A DNA stretch of 64,000 nt. It comes from Olsenella sp. KGMB02461 (GTDB lineage Bacteria > Actinomycetota > Coriobacteriia > Coriobacteriales > Atopobiaceae). The stretch is from NCBI RefSeq assembly GCF_012584445.1, contig NZ_JABAHI010000008.1, positions 744,001 through 808,000 on the forward strand. Direction: 5' to 3'. Under the pieces are notes generated by a model. That model saw only the letters and a list, made by a program, of their open reading frames with translations, was not told the DNA's origin and did no database searches. Both the position numbers and the translations under genes were made by a program. Shown piece after piece: positions 34,366-42,536 of this stretch; within the stretch, counting starts at the first letter, position 1; the number at the start of each line of letters is the position of its first letter.

Positions 34366-34468
34366 CTGCCTGCCTCCATGATGGTTGAACGCAGCCCGGC
34401 CCAGAAGGGCTCGCTCAGGCCGCTGGGCGGGTACCATAAAAGAGACCCGCACACTCTTGGGAGGTATC

Positions 34469-35956
34469 ATGCCCACACCCAACGACGATAACGCGCTCGA
34501 CCCTCGCGACGGCCACGCACCTTTTGACACCTCGACATCCCATGGTGCCAAATCTGGCGACACAGCGGCCCCAGACGCGCCATCTTCACAAGATACCGCA
34601 GATAAGCCCGTCGACGCCCTGCCCGCCTCTGACGCCCAGGCAGATCTTGGCGCCCCTGCCAAGAAGGACGAGCCTTCCCACCTGGAGCCTCAGCCCGGCG
34701 AGGAGGGCTTCTCGGCAGCCGATGAGGCCGGAAGCCCAGAGGAGGATGAGGAGTCCGGCGCAGCCTCGAAGCTCAAGGCGGTGGCGGGCTCGGCGGTGGA
34801 CGGCGCGCGCAAGGCAGCCGGCGCCCTGGGGCAAGAGACAGCCAGCGGGCTTTCGGCCTTTAAAGCTGTCAACCAGGCCAAACGCGCCCATGCGCAGGCG
34901 AGGGGACGACTGGAGGAGCTAAAAAGCTCTATCGAGTCGCGCACCCAGGAAGTGGAGCATCGCCAGGATGTGGAGGCTCGCTACGACCAGATAATCAATG
35001 AGAACAGCGAGATCATCGAGGAGTCGCTGGTCTCCATCGCCTCGCTGGAAGAAGAGCAGGAAGCGGCCCAGGGACAAGAGGCCCAGCTGCAAGAGGCCCT
35101 CGACAAGCTCAAGGCAAAAAACGCCAAAGACCTGCGCCCCTATGAAAAGCTGGCACGCAATGCCAAAGCCTCTTCTGAGGATGCAGCCCGGGCTCTCTCC
35201 GGTGCCAAACGCGACCTCAAGGCTGCCCAGAACTCGTTGCGCGACCTTATCGGCAGGCGCGATAGCCGCGTGAGCGCGGCACACAAAGCGGTGGACAACT
35301 CCCGCCAGCGCCTCAACCGCCTGCAGGGGGATCTGAGGGACCTTCAGCACGACGACGAGGCCACGCCGCAGCAGCTGGCCGATCTCAGGGCAGAGATCAC
35401 CGCAGAGATGGCCAGGCTTTCCAAAGCGCAGGAAGACGCTCAGGTGGCCCCCAATGAGGGCAGCGCTTCCATCAGCGCTGCAGAGCGTCAGGTAGATGAG
35501 GCTCAACGCAGGCTGGAGGGCGCTCAGGAGGCGGCCGACTCGGCCAAGCGCGAGGCCAAAAAGCAAGCGCACGCCCTCGAAGGCATGGAAGATGCGGCAA
35601 AGGCTGCCGAGCAGGCGGCAGAAGACGAGGTCATCGAGGTACAAAAGCATCTCAAGACGCTCAAAGCCCGGTTGGCCCAAACCGCCCAGGCCAAAGAGGC
35701 GGCCGAGCAAGCCATTGCAGAGGCCAACGACATCCACCATACGCCCGAGAAGACCCAGGAGCTCCTCGAGCAGCTGGCAGACGACAACGCCGCCGCCGTG
35801 CTCCAGCAAGCCCAGGTGGACTCGCTGGCAGCCGACGAGCACGAGCTTCGCCAGCGCACCCGCACCAGCCGCATCGCCTTCATCCTGGTGGTGGCTGCTG
35901 CCCTTATCGTGCTTTTGGTGCTCTTCCTGATGTTCTTTGGCGGCAAAGGAGCTTAA
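34469..35956 (+). CDS. Long coiled-coil protein with C-terminal membrane anchor
   Basis: A 495-residue protein transcribed divergently from tgt. Residues 1-105 are disordered and acidic (Asp/Pro/Ala/Glu rich), about 135-455 are nearly continuous Ala/Glu/Lys/Gln coiled coil (for example QRLNRLQGDLRDLQHDDEATPQQ), and the last ~25 residues are a hydrophobic helix (IAFILVVAAALIVLLVLFLMFF) ending GGKGA. No signal peptide, so it is probably tail-anchored with the coiled coil in the cytoplasm. I recognise no family. A structural or division/envelope scaffold role is only a guess. GAGGT precedes ATG 34469. Confidence 0.7.
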   Translation: MPTPNDDNALDPRDGHAPFDTSTSHGAKSGDTAAPDAPSSQDTADKPVDALPASDAQADLGAPAKKDEPSHLEPQPGEEGFSAADEAGSPEEDEESGAASKLKAVAGSAVDGARKAAGALGQETASGLSAFKAVNQAKRAHAQARGRLEELKSSIESRTQEVEHRQDVEARYDQIINENSEIIEESLVSIASLEEEQEAAQGQEAQLQEALDKLKAKNAKDLRPYEKLARNAKASSEDAARALSGAKRDLKAAQNSLRDLIGRRDSRVSAAHKAVDNSRQRLNRLQGDLRDLQHDDEATPQQLADLRAEITAEMARLSKAQEDAQVAPNEGSASISAAERQVDEAQRRLEGAQEAADSAKREAKKQAHALEGMEDAAKAAEQAAEDEVIEVQKHLKTLKARLAQTAQAKEAAEQAIAEANDIHHTPEKTQELLEQLADDNAAAVLQQAQVDSLAADEHELRQRTRTSRIAFILVVAAALIVLLVLFLMFFGGKGA

Positions 35957-36109
35957 CGGGCCACTTTCGTGCTCAGGATGCATCGATTGTGCCCAAGGCG
36001 CCTCCATGCACCGGGTCGCATGGCCTTCTGCTTGCGGCTTGGCGACGCCTCCCTGTGACCAGACGCTTCGTTTCTTTGGATTATCATTTCTAAGATTGAT
36101 TGGCCTACT

Positions 36110-37270
36110 GTGAAAACCGACGATTTTGATTACGACCTTCCCGATGCCCTCATCGCCCAGTCTCCCGCCGAGCCCCGCGACTCCTGCAGGCTTTTGGTGC
36201 TGGATCGTGCCACAGGCGAGGTGACTCATCGCATCTTCACCGACATCTGCGACTATCTGGAGCCCGGCGATCTTCTGGTGGCCAACAAAACCCGTGTGCT
36301 GCCTGCGCGCCTGGTGGGCCGCAAGCCCACAGGCGCGGTCTGCGAGACGTTGCTGCTCACCCGCCGCGAAGACATCGACCCTTTGGGCCATGTATGGGAG
36401 TGCCTGGTGAATCCCGGCCGGCGTCTGAAGCCTGGAGCCACCATCGAGTACCGCGCCGGCGGCCTCCACGCCCCCACAGATGCTCCCGTGATTTTGCGTG
36501 GCACCGTCGAGAGTTTTGTGGATGATTCAAAGGGCGGCCGCCTGGTGCGCTTCGAGCCTTTGGGCGGCCGCACCCTGGACGGCGCCATGCACGAGGTGGG
36601 CCACGTGCCTCTGCCCCCTTACATCACCGATTACCAGGGCGACCCCGAGAAATACCAGACCGTCTATGCCATGCACGAGGAGCACAGCGCCGCAGCCCCC
36701 ACTGCAGGCCTGCACTTCACGCCCGCCCTTATCGGCCGCCTGGCCTCCATGGGAGTCGCCATGGCCTTCGTGGAGCTGGAAGTGGGCATCGACACCTTCC
36801 GCCTGGTGGAGGAAGACGACCCCACCCAGCACGTGATGCACACCGAGCGCTACCACGTTCCCCAGGAAGTGGTGGACCTGATCCATGCCACCAAAGCCTC
36901 CGGCCATCGCGTCATTGCCGTGGGCACCACCTCGGTGCGCTCGCTGGAAAGCGCCTTCGACCCCGAGGCCCCGGCAAGCGACCCGCCCATGGCGGCCCGC
37001 TACTTCGAGGAGGCTCTCGACTCTGCCGCCGTCACCGGCTCGGGCGACCTGGTGGCCAAAGAGAACGCCACCACCAACCTCTATCTCATGCCAGGCTCCA
37101 CCTTCCATGTGGTGGATGCCATGATCACCAACTTCCACGTGCCCCGTTCCACCCTCATGATGCTGGTGAGCGCCTTTGCCAGCCGCGACCAGATCATGGA
37201 CGCCTACCATCAGGCCATCGACCAGGGCTACCGCATGCTCTCCTTTGGCGACGCCATGCTCATCCAATAG
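36110..37270 (+). CDS. queA: S-adenosylmethionine:tRNA ribosyltransferase-isomerase
   Basis: A 386-residue QueA, which adds the ribosyl moiety of SAM to preQ1-modified tRNA to form epoxyqueuosine. Conserved blocks: DFDYDLPDALIAQSPAEPRDSCRLLVLDR, NKTRVLPARL, HVPLPPYI, TVYA, AAPTAGLHF, VGIDTFR and the C-terminal TNFHVPRSTLMMLV. The start is GTG with only a weak ribosome site. It is slightly longer than the typical ~345 residues because of an insertion around 265-290. Acts after Tgt and before QueH, both encoded nearby. Confidence 0.95.
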   Translation: MKTDDFDYDLPDALIAQSPAEPRDSCRLLVLDRATGEVTHRIFTDICDYLEPGDLLVANKTRVLPARLVGRKPTGAVCETLLLTRREDIDPLGHVWECLVNPGRRLKPGATIEYRAGGLHAPTDAPVILRGTVESFVDDSKGGRLVRFEPLGGRTLDGAMHEVGHVPLPPYITDYQGDPEKYQTVYAMHEEHSAAAPTAGLHFTPALIGRLASMGVAMAFVELEVGIDTFRLVEEDDPTQHVMHTERYHVPQEVVDLIHATKASGHRVIAVGTTSVRSLESAFDPEAPASDPPMAARYFEEALDSAAVTGSGDLVAKENATTNLYLMPGSTFHVVDAMITNFHVPRSTLMMLVSAFASRDQIMDAYHQAIDQGYRMLSFGDAMLIQ

Positions 37271-37289
37271 CCGCCGAGTCCGCTGTATG

Positions 37290-37331
37290 CCGCCTGTCTC
37301 GCCACTGTCGAGACAGGCGGTTACTTTTTTT
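37290..37331 (+). terminator. Terminator between queA and queH
   Basis: A perfect 12-bp stem CCGCCTGTCTCG / CGAGACAGGCGG with loop CCACTGT, followed by TTACTTTTTTT. It lies between the convergent queA and queH ends; the T-tract serves queA. Confidence 0.88.
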
Positions 37332-38022
37332 GGGGCGGTTGCTGTTTTGCCCGGGCTGCCAGGCGCTCCAGCGTGGCCTCTACCTTGGAGAAGCGGCAGC
37401 CGCAGTAATTCTGCCGATAAAGGCCCAGCTCCTGTGCGCGTTCCTGTGCCCGCTGGAACCGAGGCCTAAAGTCTCGAACCACCGGCTCCAGCCCATGGGC
37501 ATGAGCCACTGCCACCAGAGTCTCATCGCACACTTCATGAAGCTGATGGGGCGACACCGCCAGGGTGGTGGTGACATGGGCAAAGCCGGCCGCCTTGGCC
37601 GCATTGCACGTCTCTGCTAGCCGAAGGCCATAGCAGGCCCTGCAACGCGCCTCCCGCTCGAACCCCTTGGGCGCCACCGCGCGCTCCCAAGCGGCGCGGT
37701 TCTGCTCGCATTCCACCACGTCGATGCCCTCCTGAGCCGCCCACCCCTTAAGCACTTGCAGCCTGTGGTCGTGCTCGGCCACAGGCTGGATATTGGGATT
37801 GGCCCAAAAGAGCGTGGGGACGAATCCCTCGCTCTTGAGCTGAGCCACAGGCTCCAACGCGCAAGGCCCACAGCACACATGCACCGCAATGGGCGTCAGC
37901 TGGCCATCGCTGCCATCGCGCCCAGGGCTCCCGGCTTCTGAGGGCGCGGGTTTCTCGGCAGCAAGACTGGGAGCCTGCAGCTGCGTGACATCGACGGATG
38001 AGAGGGCAAAAGGCGAGGTCAC
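37321..38022 (-). CDS. queH: Epoxyqueuosine reductase QueH
   Basis: A 233-residue QueH (formerly DUF208), the non-cobalamin reductase converting epoxyqueuosine to queuosine in tRNA. It has the Fe-S/metal-binding cysteines in VHVCCGPC (Cys50, 51, 54), RCRACYGLRL and YCGCRFS, as well as LFWANPNIQP. The family core begins near residue 43. The preceding 40 residues are a non-conserved extension that contains LAAEKPAP, encoded by the dispersed repeat at 37946-37962. GTG start at 38022 overlaps the upstream stop (GTGA). Confidence 0.9.
   Translation of the reverse strand: MTSPFALSSVDVTQLQAPSLAAEKPAPSEAGSPGRDGSDGQLTPIAVHVCCGPCALEPVAQLKSEGFVPTLFWANPNIQPVAEHDHRLQVLKGWAAQEGIDVVECEQNRAAWERAVAPKGFEREARCRACYGLRLAETCNAAKAAGFAHVTTTLAVSPHQLHEVCDETLVAVAHAHGLEPVVRDFRPRFQRAQERAQELGLYRQNYCGCRFSKVEATLERLAARAKQQPPQKK
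37946..37962 (-). repeat. Dispersed repeat copy inside the queH N-terminal extension
   Basis: Minus-strand GCTGCCGAGAAACCCGC, identical over 17 bases to 33119-33135 and 41114-41130. In frame it encodes part of LAAEKPAP. Confidence 0.8.
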
Positions 38023-38642
38023 AGGGCATCGGCTCCAGTGATGGTGGGCAAAGAGGGGCCGGATGCGGCCGGCTCAGACTTAGAGGCCGGCTCCACAAGA
38101 TCGACGCCATAGGCAGTGTCGCGCACGTAAGGCACAGACGTCTTGAGCAGGTAGCGTGCCATGGCAAAATCGTCCGTGCACCCTGCAAGATGCAGATAGG
38201 CGCAGATAAAGGCAGCCAGCGGATAGCCTAGCCAAATGCCTACCGCCATAAGAATCGCAGTGACGCACACCGCAGGCATCAGAAGGACCGCCATATAGCG
38301 CTGCCGAGAAAAGACCGCCCCCTCGCAGGAGGTATAGAGCATGCCCAAAGAGAGGTAGCCAAAGCGCAAGGTGGCGTCGCCTGCGCCCAACAGCTTGAAG
38401 GCCAGCCCGTGGAAGAGCTCGTGGACAGGGAGCGCCGCGAGGCTGATGAGGCCGATGGCAAGCGCGATGGCCGCCCAAGCCCAGGAAAGCGGAGCATGAG
38501 CCCATCCATGGGCGAGCCAGAGAATGGTGAGGGCGAGCCCGGCGGCGAGGATGAAGCCGGAATGGGCGACCATGGCCTCAAGGGTTGCAGCGTCGTCTAC
38601 CAGGCGAAAGGAGTCCACAGTGATCATTGATTCATCTTTCAT
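38019..38642 (-). CDS. DUF3267 membrane metalloprotease-like protein
   Basis: A 207-residue integral membrane protein with four or so hydrophobic segments. LPVHELFHGLAFKLLG contains the zinc motif HELFH, and a later FLYL-type AYLHLAGCTDDFAMARYLL segment fits the DUF3267 (M50-related) family. The substrate is unknown. AGGAAGGAG precedes the ATG. Its stop overlaps the queH GTG, so it is co-translated with queH, although no functional link to queuosine is known. Confidence 0.8.
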   Translation of the reverse strand: MKDESMITVDSFRLVDDAATLEAMVAHSGFILAAGLALTILWLAHGWAHAPLSWAWAAIALAIGLISLAALPVHELFHGLAFKLLGAGDATLRFGYLSLGMLYTSCEGAVFSRQRYMAVLLMPAVCVTAILMAVGIWLGYPLAAFICAYLHLAGCTDDFAMARYLLKTSVPYVRDTAYGVDLVEPASKSEPAASGPSLPTITGADAL

Positions 38643-38938
38643 AGGACTCCTTCCTGGGGTCGAGGGCTGTGGCCTCGCAGGCGATCCTGCAGTTGGGCAG
38701 GTGCGGCCAAATAGCTGCAGCTGGCCAGTTGCAGCACATTCCTGCGGCTTTCATTCTAGCCCGTCCGGAGCATTCCTTTGGGAGCCTATAGCATCTCTAG
38801 AGGGCTTAAGGATCCAAGGCGGTCCAGGCGCGCCTTTGAGGGTTTCGCAGCCCCCGCTAACAAGTAGAATGGTGCAGTTAGAGAAAGCAGTCACTCCCCT
38901 CTTGCGCCTTCGCGCAAGGGATGTGCGAAAGGTGCTCT
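38643..38938. other. Divergent intergenic region between the DUF3267 gene and metG
   Basis: About 300 bases with no gene. TAGAAT near 38874 could be the -10 of metG, but no convincing -35 is seen at 16-18 bases. There are several short GC-rich inverted repeats (for example around 38665 and 38700). I found no T-box specifier structure or SAM riboswitch. Confidence 0.4.
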
Positions 38939-41008
38939 ATGACAGCTTCATTTGCTTCGCGGCCGCACTTTCCTCGCCGCGCCGTGGTCACCGCTGGCAT
39001 GCCCTATGGCAACAAGGGGCTGCACTTTGGCCATATCGGCGGCGTGTTTGTACCGGCAGATTTTTATGCCCGCTTCCTGCGCGATCGCATTGGCGCCCAA
39101 AACGTGGTCTTTGTGAGCGGCACCGACTGCTATGGCTCCCCCATCATGGAGGGCTACCGCAAATTGGCCGCCCAGGGCTATGAGGGCACTATCACAGACT
39201 ATGTGAGCTCCAACCATCAGGCCCAAAAGGACGCGCTGGCCGCCTATGAGGTATCGCTCAACTTCTATGGCGGATCGGGGCTGGATCCGGCAAAGCCCGT
39301 CCATGCGGCCATGACAGACGCCCTCATCACGCGCCTCTATGAGCGCGGCTATCTTACCAAGCGCGAGACGCTGCAGTTCTACGACACCGAGGCTCATCAG
39401 TTCTTGAATGGACGCCAGGTGCAGGGCCGCTGCCCGGTGCCCGGCTGCAAGTCTGAGAAGGCCTACGCAGACGAGTGCGACCTGGGCCATCAGTTCGAGC
39501 CCGAGGACCTCATCAGCCCCATAAGCCAGGTCACCGGCACCGTGCCCGAGCTTCGCCCCGTGGCCAACTGGTACTTTGACCTGCCGGCCTTCGAGGAAGA
39601 CCTCAAAAAGCTCGATGGGGAATGGTCCTGCGATCCCCAGGTGCGCGACGTGGTGGCCACTACCGTGCGCGAGTTCTTGGTGCCCCCTGCCATCTACATC
39701 AAAAACGAGCTGCGCGAACAGTTCGACGCCATCGCGCAGCAGTTGCCCGCCCACACCGTCAACGAGCCAAAGGGCAATGCCGCGTCCTTCTCGGTAGCCT
39801 TTGAGTCTTGGAACGCCCGTGATGAGGCCAGGGAGGTGTTGGACTCCCATTCCATCCGCTTCAGAGCCGGCAAGTGCCTGCTGCCCTTCCGCATCACCGG
39901 CAACATAGACTGGGGCGTGCCGGCGCCGGATTTGGACAATACCTGCGGCCTCACCGTATGGTGCTGGCCGGAGTCGCTCTGGGCGCCCATCTCGTTCACC
40001 CAGACGCTGCTGCAAGAAGACCCCGCCACCGCGGCGGCCGACGCCTGCGACCCTTCCGTGTTGCCTGCCGCCTACAGCTCCTGCGATTGGCACGACTGGT
40101 GGTGCGAGGGCAACGACGCCCAGGTCTTCCAGTTCATTGGCCAGGACAACATCTACTTTTACTGCGTGGCCCAACCCGCCATCTGGGAGGCGCTGGACTG
40201 GAATCTCTTCCAGGACACGCCGGTGGCCAACTACCACATTCTGTTCATGAACAAGAAGGCCTCCAGCTCGGGCGCCATCAAGCCGCCCATGGCTGCCGAC
40301 CTGCTCTCCCACTACACCCCCGAGCAGCTGCGCTGCCACTGGCTCTCTTTGGGCCTGGGCGCCAAGGCCGTCTCTTTCGCGCCTAAGCCCTACGACACCT
40401 CCGTCTCGCACAAGGACAAGAAAACCGGCGAGGAAGTGCTGGTAAAAGACGATCCCCGCGTAGTGGACCCCGCCCTTAAAGAGAGCGCCTTCCTCACCAA
40501 CATCTTTAACCGACTCGCCCGCTCCTGCTTCTACGGCGCCCAAAAGCACTTGGACGGCAAATTGCCGAGAAGCTCGGCCACCCCAGCCGCCGCCTCTGCC
40601 TGCGACGAGGCCACCCTGGCCTTCGAGCTGGCCATGTATGAGCTGGACTTCCCTCGCGCCATGGCTGTCGCCGAGGACTTTGGCCGCGAAGCCAACAAGC
40701 TGTGGGATGCAGCCTCCAAAGCCGCCAAGGACGACGAGGCCGCCTACGAGCAGGCACTGGCCGACGCCTTCTGCGCCCTTCGCACCCTCACCCTGCTCAT
40801 GCACCCCGCAGCCCCGGCTGGCTGCCAGATGATCTGCGACCACCTGAACATCGACCCGGCCCTCTTCTTCAGCTGGGACCATGCCTTCGAAAGCATCCCT
40901 CAATTGCTGGAAGGTGCCGGCATCGACCCGGCTTCCCACCAGCTGGTGGAGCTTCCCCCTCGCACCGACTTCTTCTCCAAGCACGAGAGCCAATTCAAGA
41001 AGAAGTAG
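38939..41008 (+). CDS. metG: Methionyl-tRNA synthetase
   Basis: A 689-residue class I synthetase charging tRNA-Met. PYGNKGLHFGHIGG gives the HIGH motif as HFGH (29-32), a CPVPGCKSEKAYADEC knuckle could bind zinc, and WFDLPAFEEDL and GNIDWGVPAP blocks are typical. The KMSKS loop reads KASSSGA (Lys440 onward), a notable deviation. The C-terminus lacks the EMAPII-like dimerisation/tRNA-binding domain. I take ATG 38939 (AAAGGTG upstream) over ATG 38921. Confidence 0.92.
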   Translation: MTASFASRPHFPRRAVVTAGMPYGNKGLHFGHIGGVFVPADFYARFLRDRIGAQNVVFVSGTDCYGSPIMEGYRKLAAQGYEGTITDYVSSNHQAQKDALAAYEVSLNFYGGSGLDPAKPVHAAMTDALITRLYERGYLTKRETLQFYDTEAHQFLNGRQVQGRCPVPGCKSEKAYADECDLGHQFEPEDLISPISQVTGTVPELRPVANWYFDLPAFEEDLKKLDGEWSCDPQVRDVVATTVREFLVPPAIYIKNELREQFDAIAQQLPAHTVNEPKGNAASFSVAFESWNARDEAREVLDSHSIRFRAGKCLLPFRITGNIDWGVPAPDLDNTCGLTVWCWPESLWAPISFTQTLLQEDPATAAADACDPSVLPAAYSSCDWHDWWCEGNDAQVFQFIGQDNIYFYCVAQPAIWEALDWNLFQDTPVANYHILFMNKKASSSGAIKPPMAADLLSHYTPEQLRCHWLSLGLGAKAVSFAPKPYDTSVSHKDKKTGEEVLVKDDPRVVDPALKESAFLTNIFNRLARSCFYGAQKHLDGKLPRSSATPAAASACDEATLAFELAMYELDFPRAMAVAEDFGREANKLWDAASKAAKDDEAAYEQALADAFCALRTLTLLMHPAAPAGCQMICDHLNIDPALFFSWDHAFESIPQLLEGAGIDPASHQLVELPPRTDFFSKHESQFKKK

Positions 41009-41113
41009 GGCACTCGCTTTGCACCCCCCTGCACCGAAGGCCTCGGGAAGCCCCGGGGGCCGCAGCCTTGCGCCAAGGGCGCCAGTGGCCCTCGGAGTTG
41101 CAACCCTTGAGGT

Positions 41114-41130
41114 GCGGGTTTCTCGGCAGC
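41114..41130 (-). repeat. Dispersed repeat copy downstream of metG
   Basis: Minus-strand GCTGCCGAGAAACCCGC, the third identical 17-mer. Similarity to the other copies continues a few bases on each side (a CTTG/CTCG before it). Confidence 0.8.
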
Positions 41131-41163
41131 AAGGGCACCGCGAGCCACTCACTGCTTTAGACG

Positions 41164-41206
41164 AGCGCCATCTACCCCACATCATCCGAGGTAGATGGCG
41201 CTTTCT
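41164..41206 (+). terminator. metG terminator
   Basis: A perfect 13-bp stem AGCGCCATCTACC / GGTAGATGGCGCT, then TTCTT. It lies 155 bases after the metG stop. Confidence 0.8.
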
Positions 41207-41209
41207 TGT

Positions 41210-41298
41210 GGAGCGCCTTGGGCGCATTGCAGGGGGCGCACGTGCCGCCAGCCGTGCCGCCGCCCAGGAGGAGCGCCTTGGGCGCATTGCAGCGGGCG
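41210..41298. repeat. 29-bp direct duplication at 60-base spacing
   Basis: Bases 41210-41238 and 41270-41298 match at 28 of 29 positions (both start GGAGCGCCTTGGGCGCATTG). The period is exactly 60 bases. Confidence 0.85.
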
Positions 41299-41467
41299 GC
41301 AGGATCATGCGGTGTGTGACGGCGAGGTGGGCGGGAATGACGGGGGCTGCTGGCGCCAATATGTGGCCCTTATACTCGGCGTCTATACATCGACCACCGC
41401 GTTGTCCCAGCTCACAGCGACGCTCTATTCACTACTATTCTAATCTATCAAGTATGGTAGTTCACAT

Positions 41468-41629
41468 TGGCACGAAAGGGTCTAATCCGGCAGGAAAACT
41501 GTCATAACGGGCCCTAATCCGGCAGTCTTCTGTGGAAGTCAAATGTACAAGCGAGTAAAACCCCTGGCAGTAGCACCAATCGATATCTAGAGCTGATTTC
41601 ATACTGCCGGATAATGCACTTTCGTGCCA
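41468..41629. repeat. Inverted-repeat element of about 160 bases
   Basis: GGCACGAAAG-6nt-ATCCGGCAG at 41469-41493 is mirrored as CTGCCGGAT-6nt-CTTTCGTGCC at 41604-41628; arms match at 19 of 25 with differences confined to the central six. A third CTAATCCGGCAG lies at 41514-41525. The ends-inverted layout with no coding capacity resembles a MITE-like or extragenic palindromic element. No flanking duplication is obvious. Confidence 0.65.
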
Positions 41630-41711
41630 AAGGCGGCAAGCAGGCCTCTTCGTTCTCCATCATCTGAAGGCCACCAACGGGGCGAACCCCCATGCATGCC
41701 ATCTCCTAATG

Positions 41712-41757
41712 GCGTTTCGTGCCAGCAGCGTTTCGTGCCAGCAGCGTTTCGTGCCAA
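41712..41757 (+). repeat. 16-bp tandem repeat, three units
   Basis: GCGTTTCGTGCCAGCA-type units begin at about 41712, 41728 and 41744, with the last unit diverging after TTTCGTGCCA. The core TTTCGTGCCA also occurs at 41620 and inverted at 41468, five copies within 290 bases. Confidence 0.85.
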
Positions 41758-41849
41758 AAGCGGCGCCAAGCCTGCCACTAAGTGGCGCCAGGCCCGTCGC
41801 TACTTCCACCCGTCGTTACTTCCATGATTTAGGCAGGCGCCCTTCCCGC

Positions 41850-42311
41850 TCACTTGCATGAACCCTTCCAGCGATCCAGGTGCGGCAGCAACGTGGCCAT
41901 GAGCGACACCGCCTCCTCGCGGGAGATGCCCAATGCCTGAGCCTCGAGATCGGCCGTGCTCTCGATGAATTCGTCCATGGTCACCTCGCCTGAAGTGAAC
42001 TCGCCGTCTGAGTAGCAATACTTGCAATAATGGTCATTGGGGCTTCCGTCGGCCTCAGTGCCGTGGATAGCCGGATCGGGAATAGGCATAGAGCAGCACT
42101 GGCAGTAGTATTCCTTGGGCATCTCGAAGAAACGCTCCAGCGGCACCGAGAACACCGTGCAAATGAGCTTGACCATATCGATGCCGGGAGCCGTCTCGCC
42201 CGTCTCCCACCTTGATACCGCTTGGCGGGTCACATAGAGCTGCCGAGCCATCTCCTCTTGGGTGATGCCGGTTTCCTTGCGAATAGAGACTATGACGTCT
42301 TTCATGGCCAT
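41850..42311 (-). CDS. XRE-family regulator fused to a zinc-ribbon domain
   Basis: A 153-residue regulator. Residues about 3-62 are an XRE helix-turn-helix (SIRKETGITQEEMARQLYVTRQAVSRWETGETAPGIDMVKLIC). The rest is a putative zinc ribbon: YYCQCCSMPI and YCKYCYSDGEF supply paired cysteines, then a helical tail. This combined architecture occurs in Firmicutes and Coriobacteriia; target genes are unknown. AGGAGGAA sits five bases before ATG 42311. It lies alone between the repeat region and the fuc operon terminator. Confidence 0.85.
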   Translation of the reverse strand: MAMKDVIVSIRKETGITQEEMARQLYVTRQAVSRWETGETAPGIDMVKLICTVFSVPLERFFEMPKEYYCQCCSMPIPDPAIHGTEADGSPNDHYCKYCYSDGEFTSGEVTMDEFIESTADLEAQALGISREEAVSLMATLLPHLDRWKGSCK

Positions 42312-42449
42312 GGGTTCCTCCTGGGACAGATGAGCGTTATCTCCATCATGAGGGGCCGCCCGTCAGGCTGACAAGAAACAGACCGTTGCAACATGGGCCG
42401 CCCCCTGCCTAATGACGGCATAGCTGGCGTGCGCAAGCTGGGCGTGCGC

Positions 42450-42485
42450 AAAAAAGACGCGCCGGATTGGATGCCAGCGCGTCTT
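42450..42485 (-). terminator. Terminator of the fucose operon
   Basis: Minus strand AAGACGCGC (42485-42477) pairs perfectly with GCGCGTCTT (42462-42454), followed by TTTT. It lies 51 bases past the fucO stop. Confidence 0.85.
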
Positions 42486-42536
42486 ATAGACCCTCAGTCA
42501 AAGAGAGGCACAGCTATGCACGAGCGGTGCAATAGG

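Larger units (their letters stand above)
41009..41849. other. 840-base gene-free, repeat-rich interval
   Basis: No ORF here has a ribosome site, family motif or credible composition. The interval holds a dispersed repeat copy (41114-41130), the metG terminator, a 29-bp direct duplication, a 160-base inverted-repeat element and a 16-bp tandem array, described separately. Confidence 0.75.

Noticed and set aside
35957-36109. preQ1 riboswitch upstream of queA
   Set aside because: I looked for the compact H-type pseudoknot signature here and upstream of tgt and found none; only a short CACTTTCGTGC word related to the repeats at 41.6 kb is present.
34919-36469. 516-codon minus-strand frame opposite the coiled-coil gene and queA
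   Set aside because: Spans two real genes and a promoter gap on the other strand; composition is that of a GC shadow frame.
41712-41757. Possible CRISPR array
   Set aside because: Units are 16 bases, directly abutting and only three, with no spacers and no cas genes in the window.
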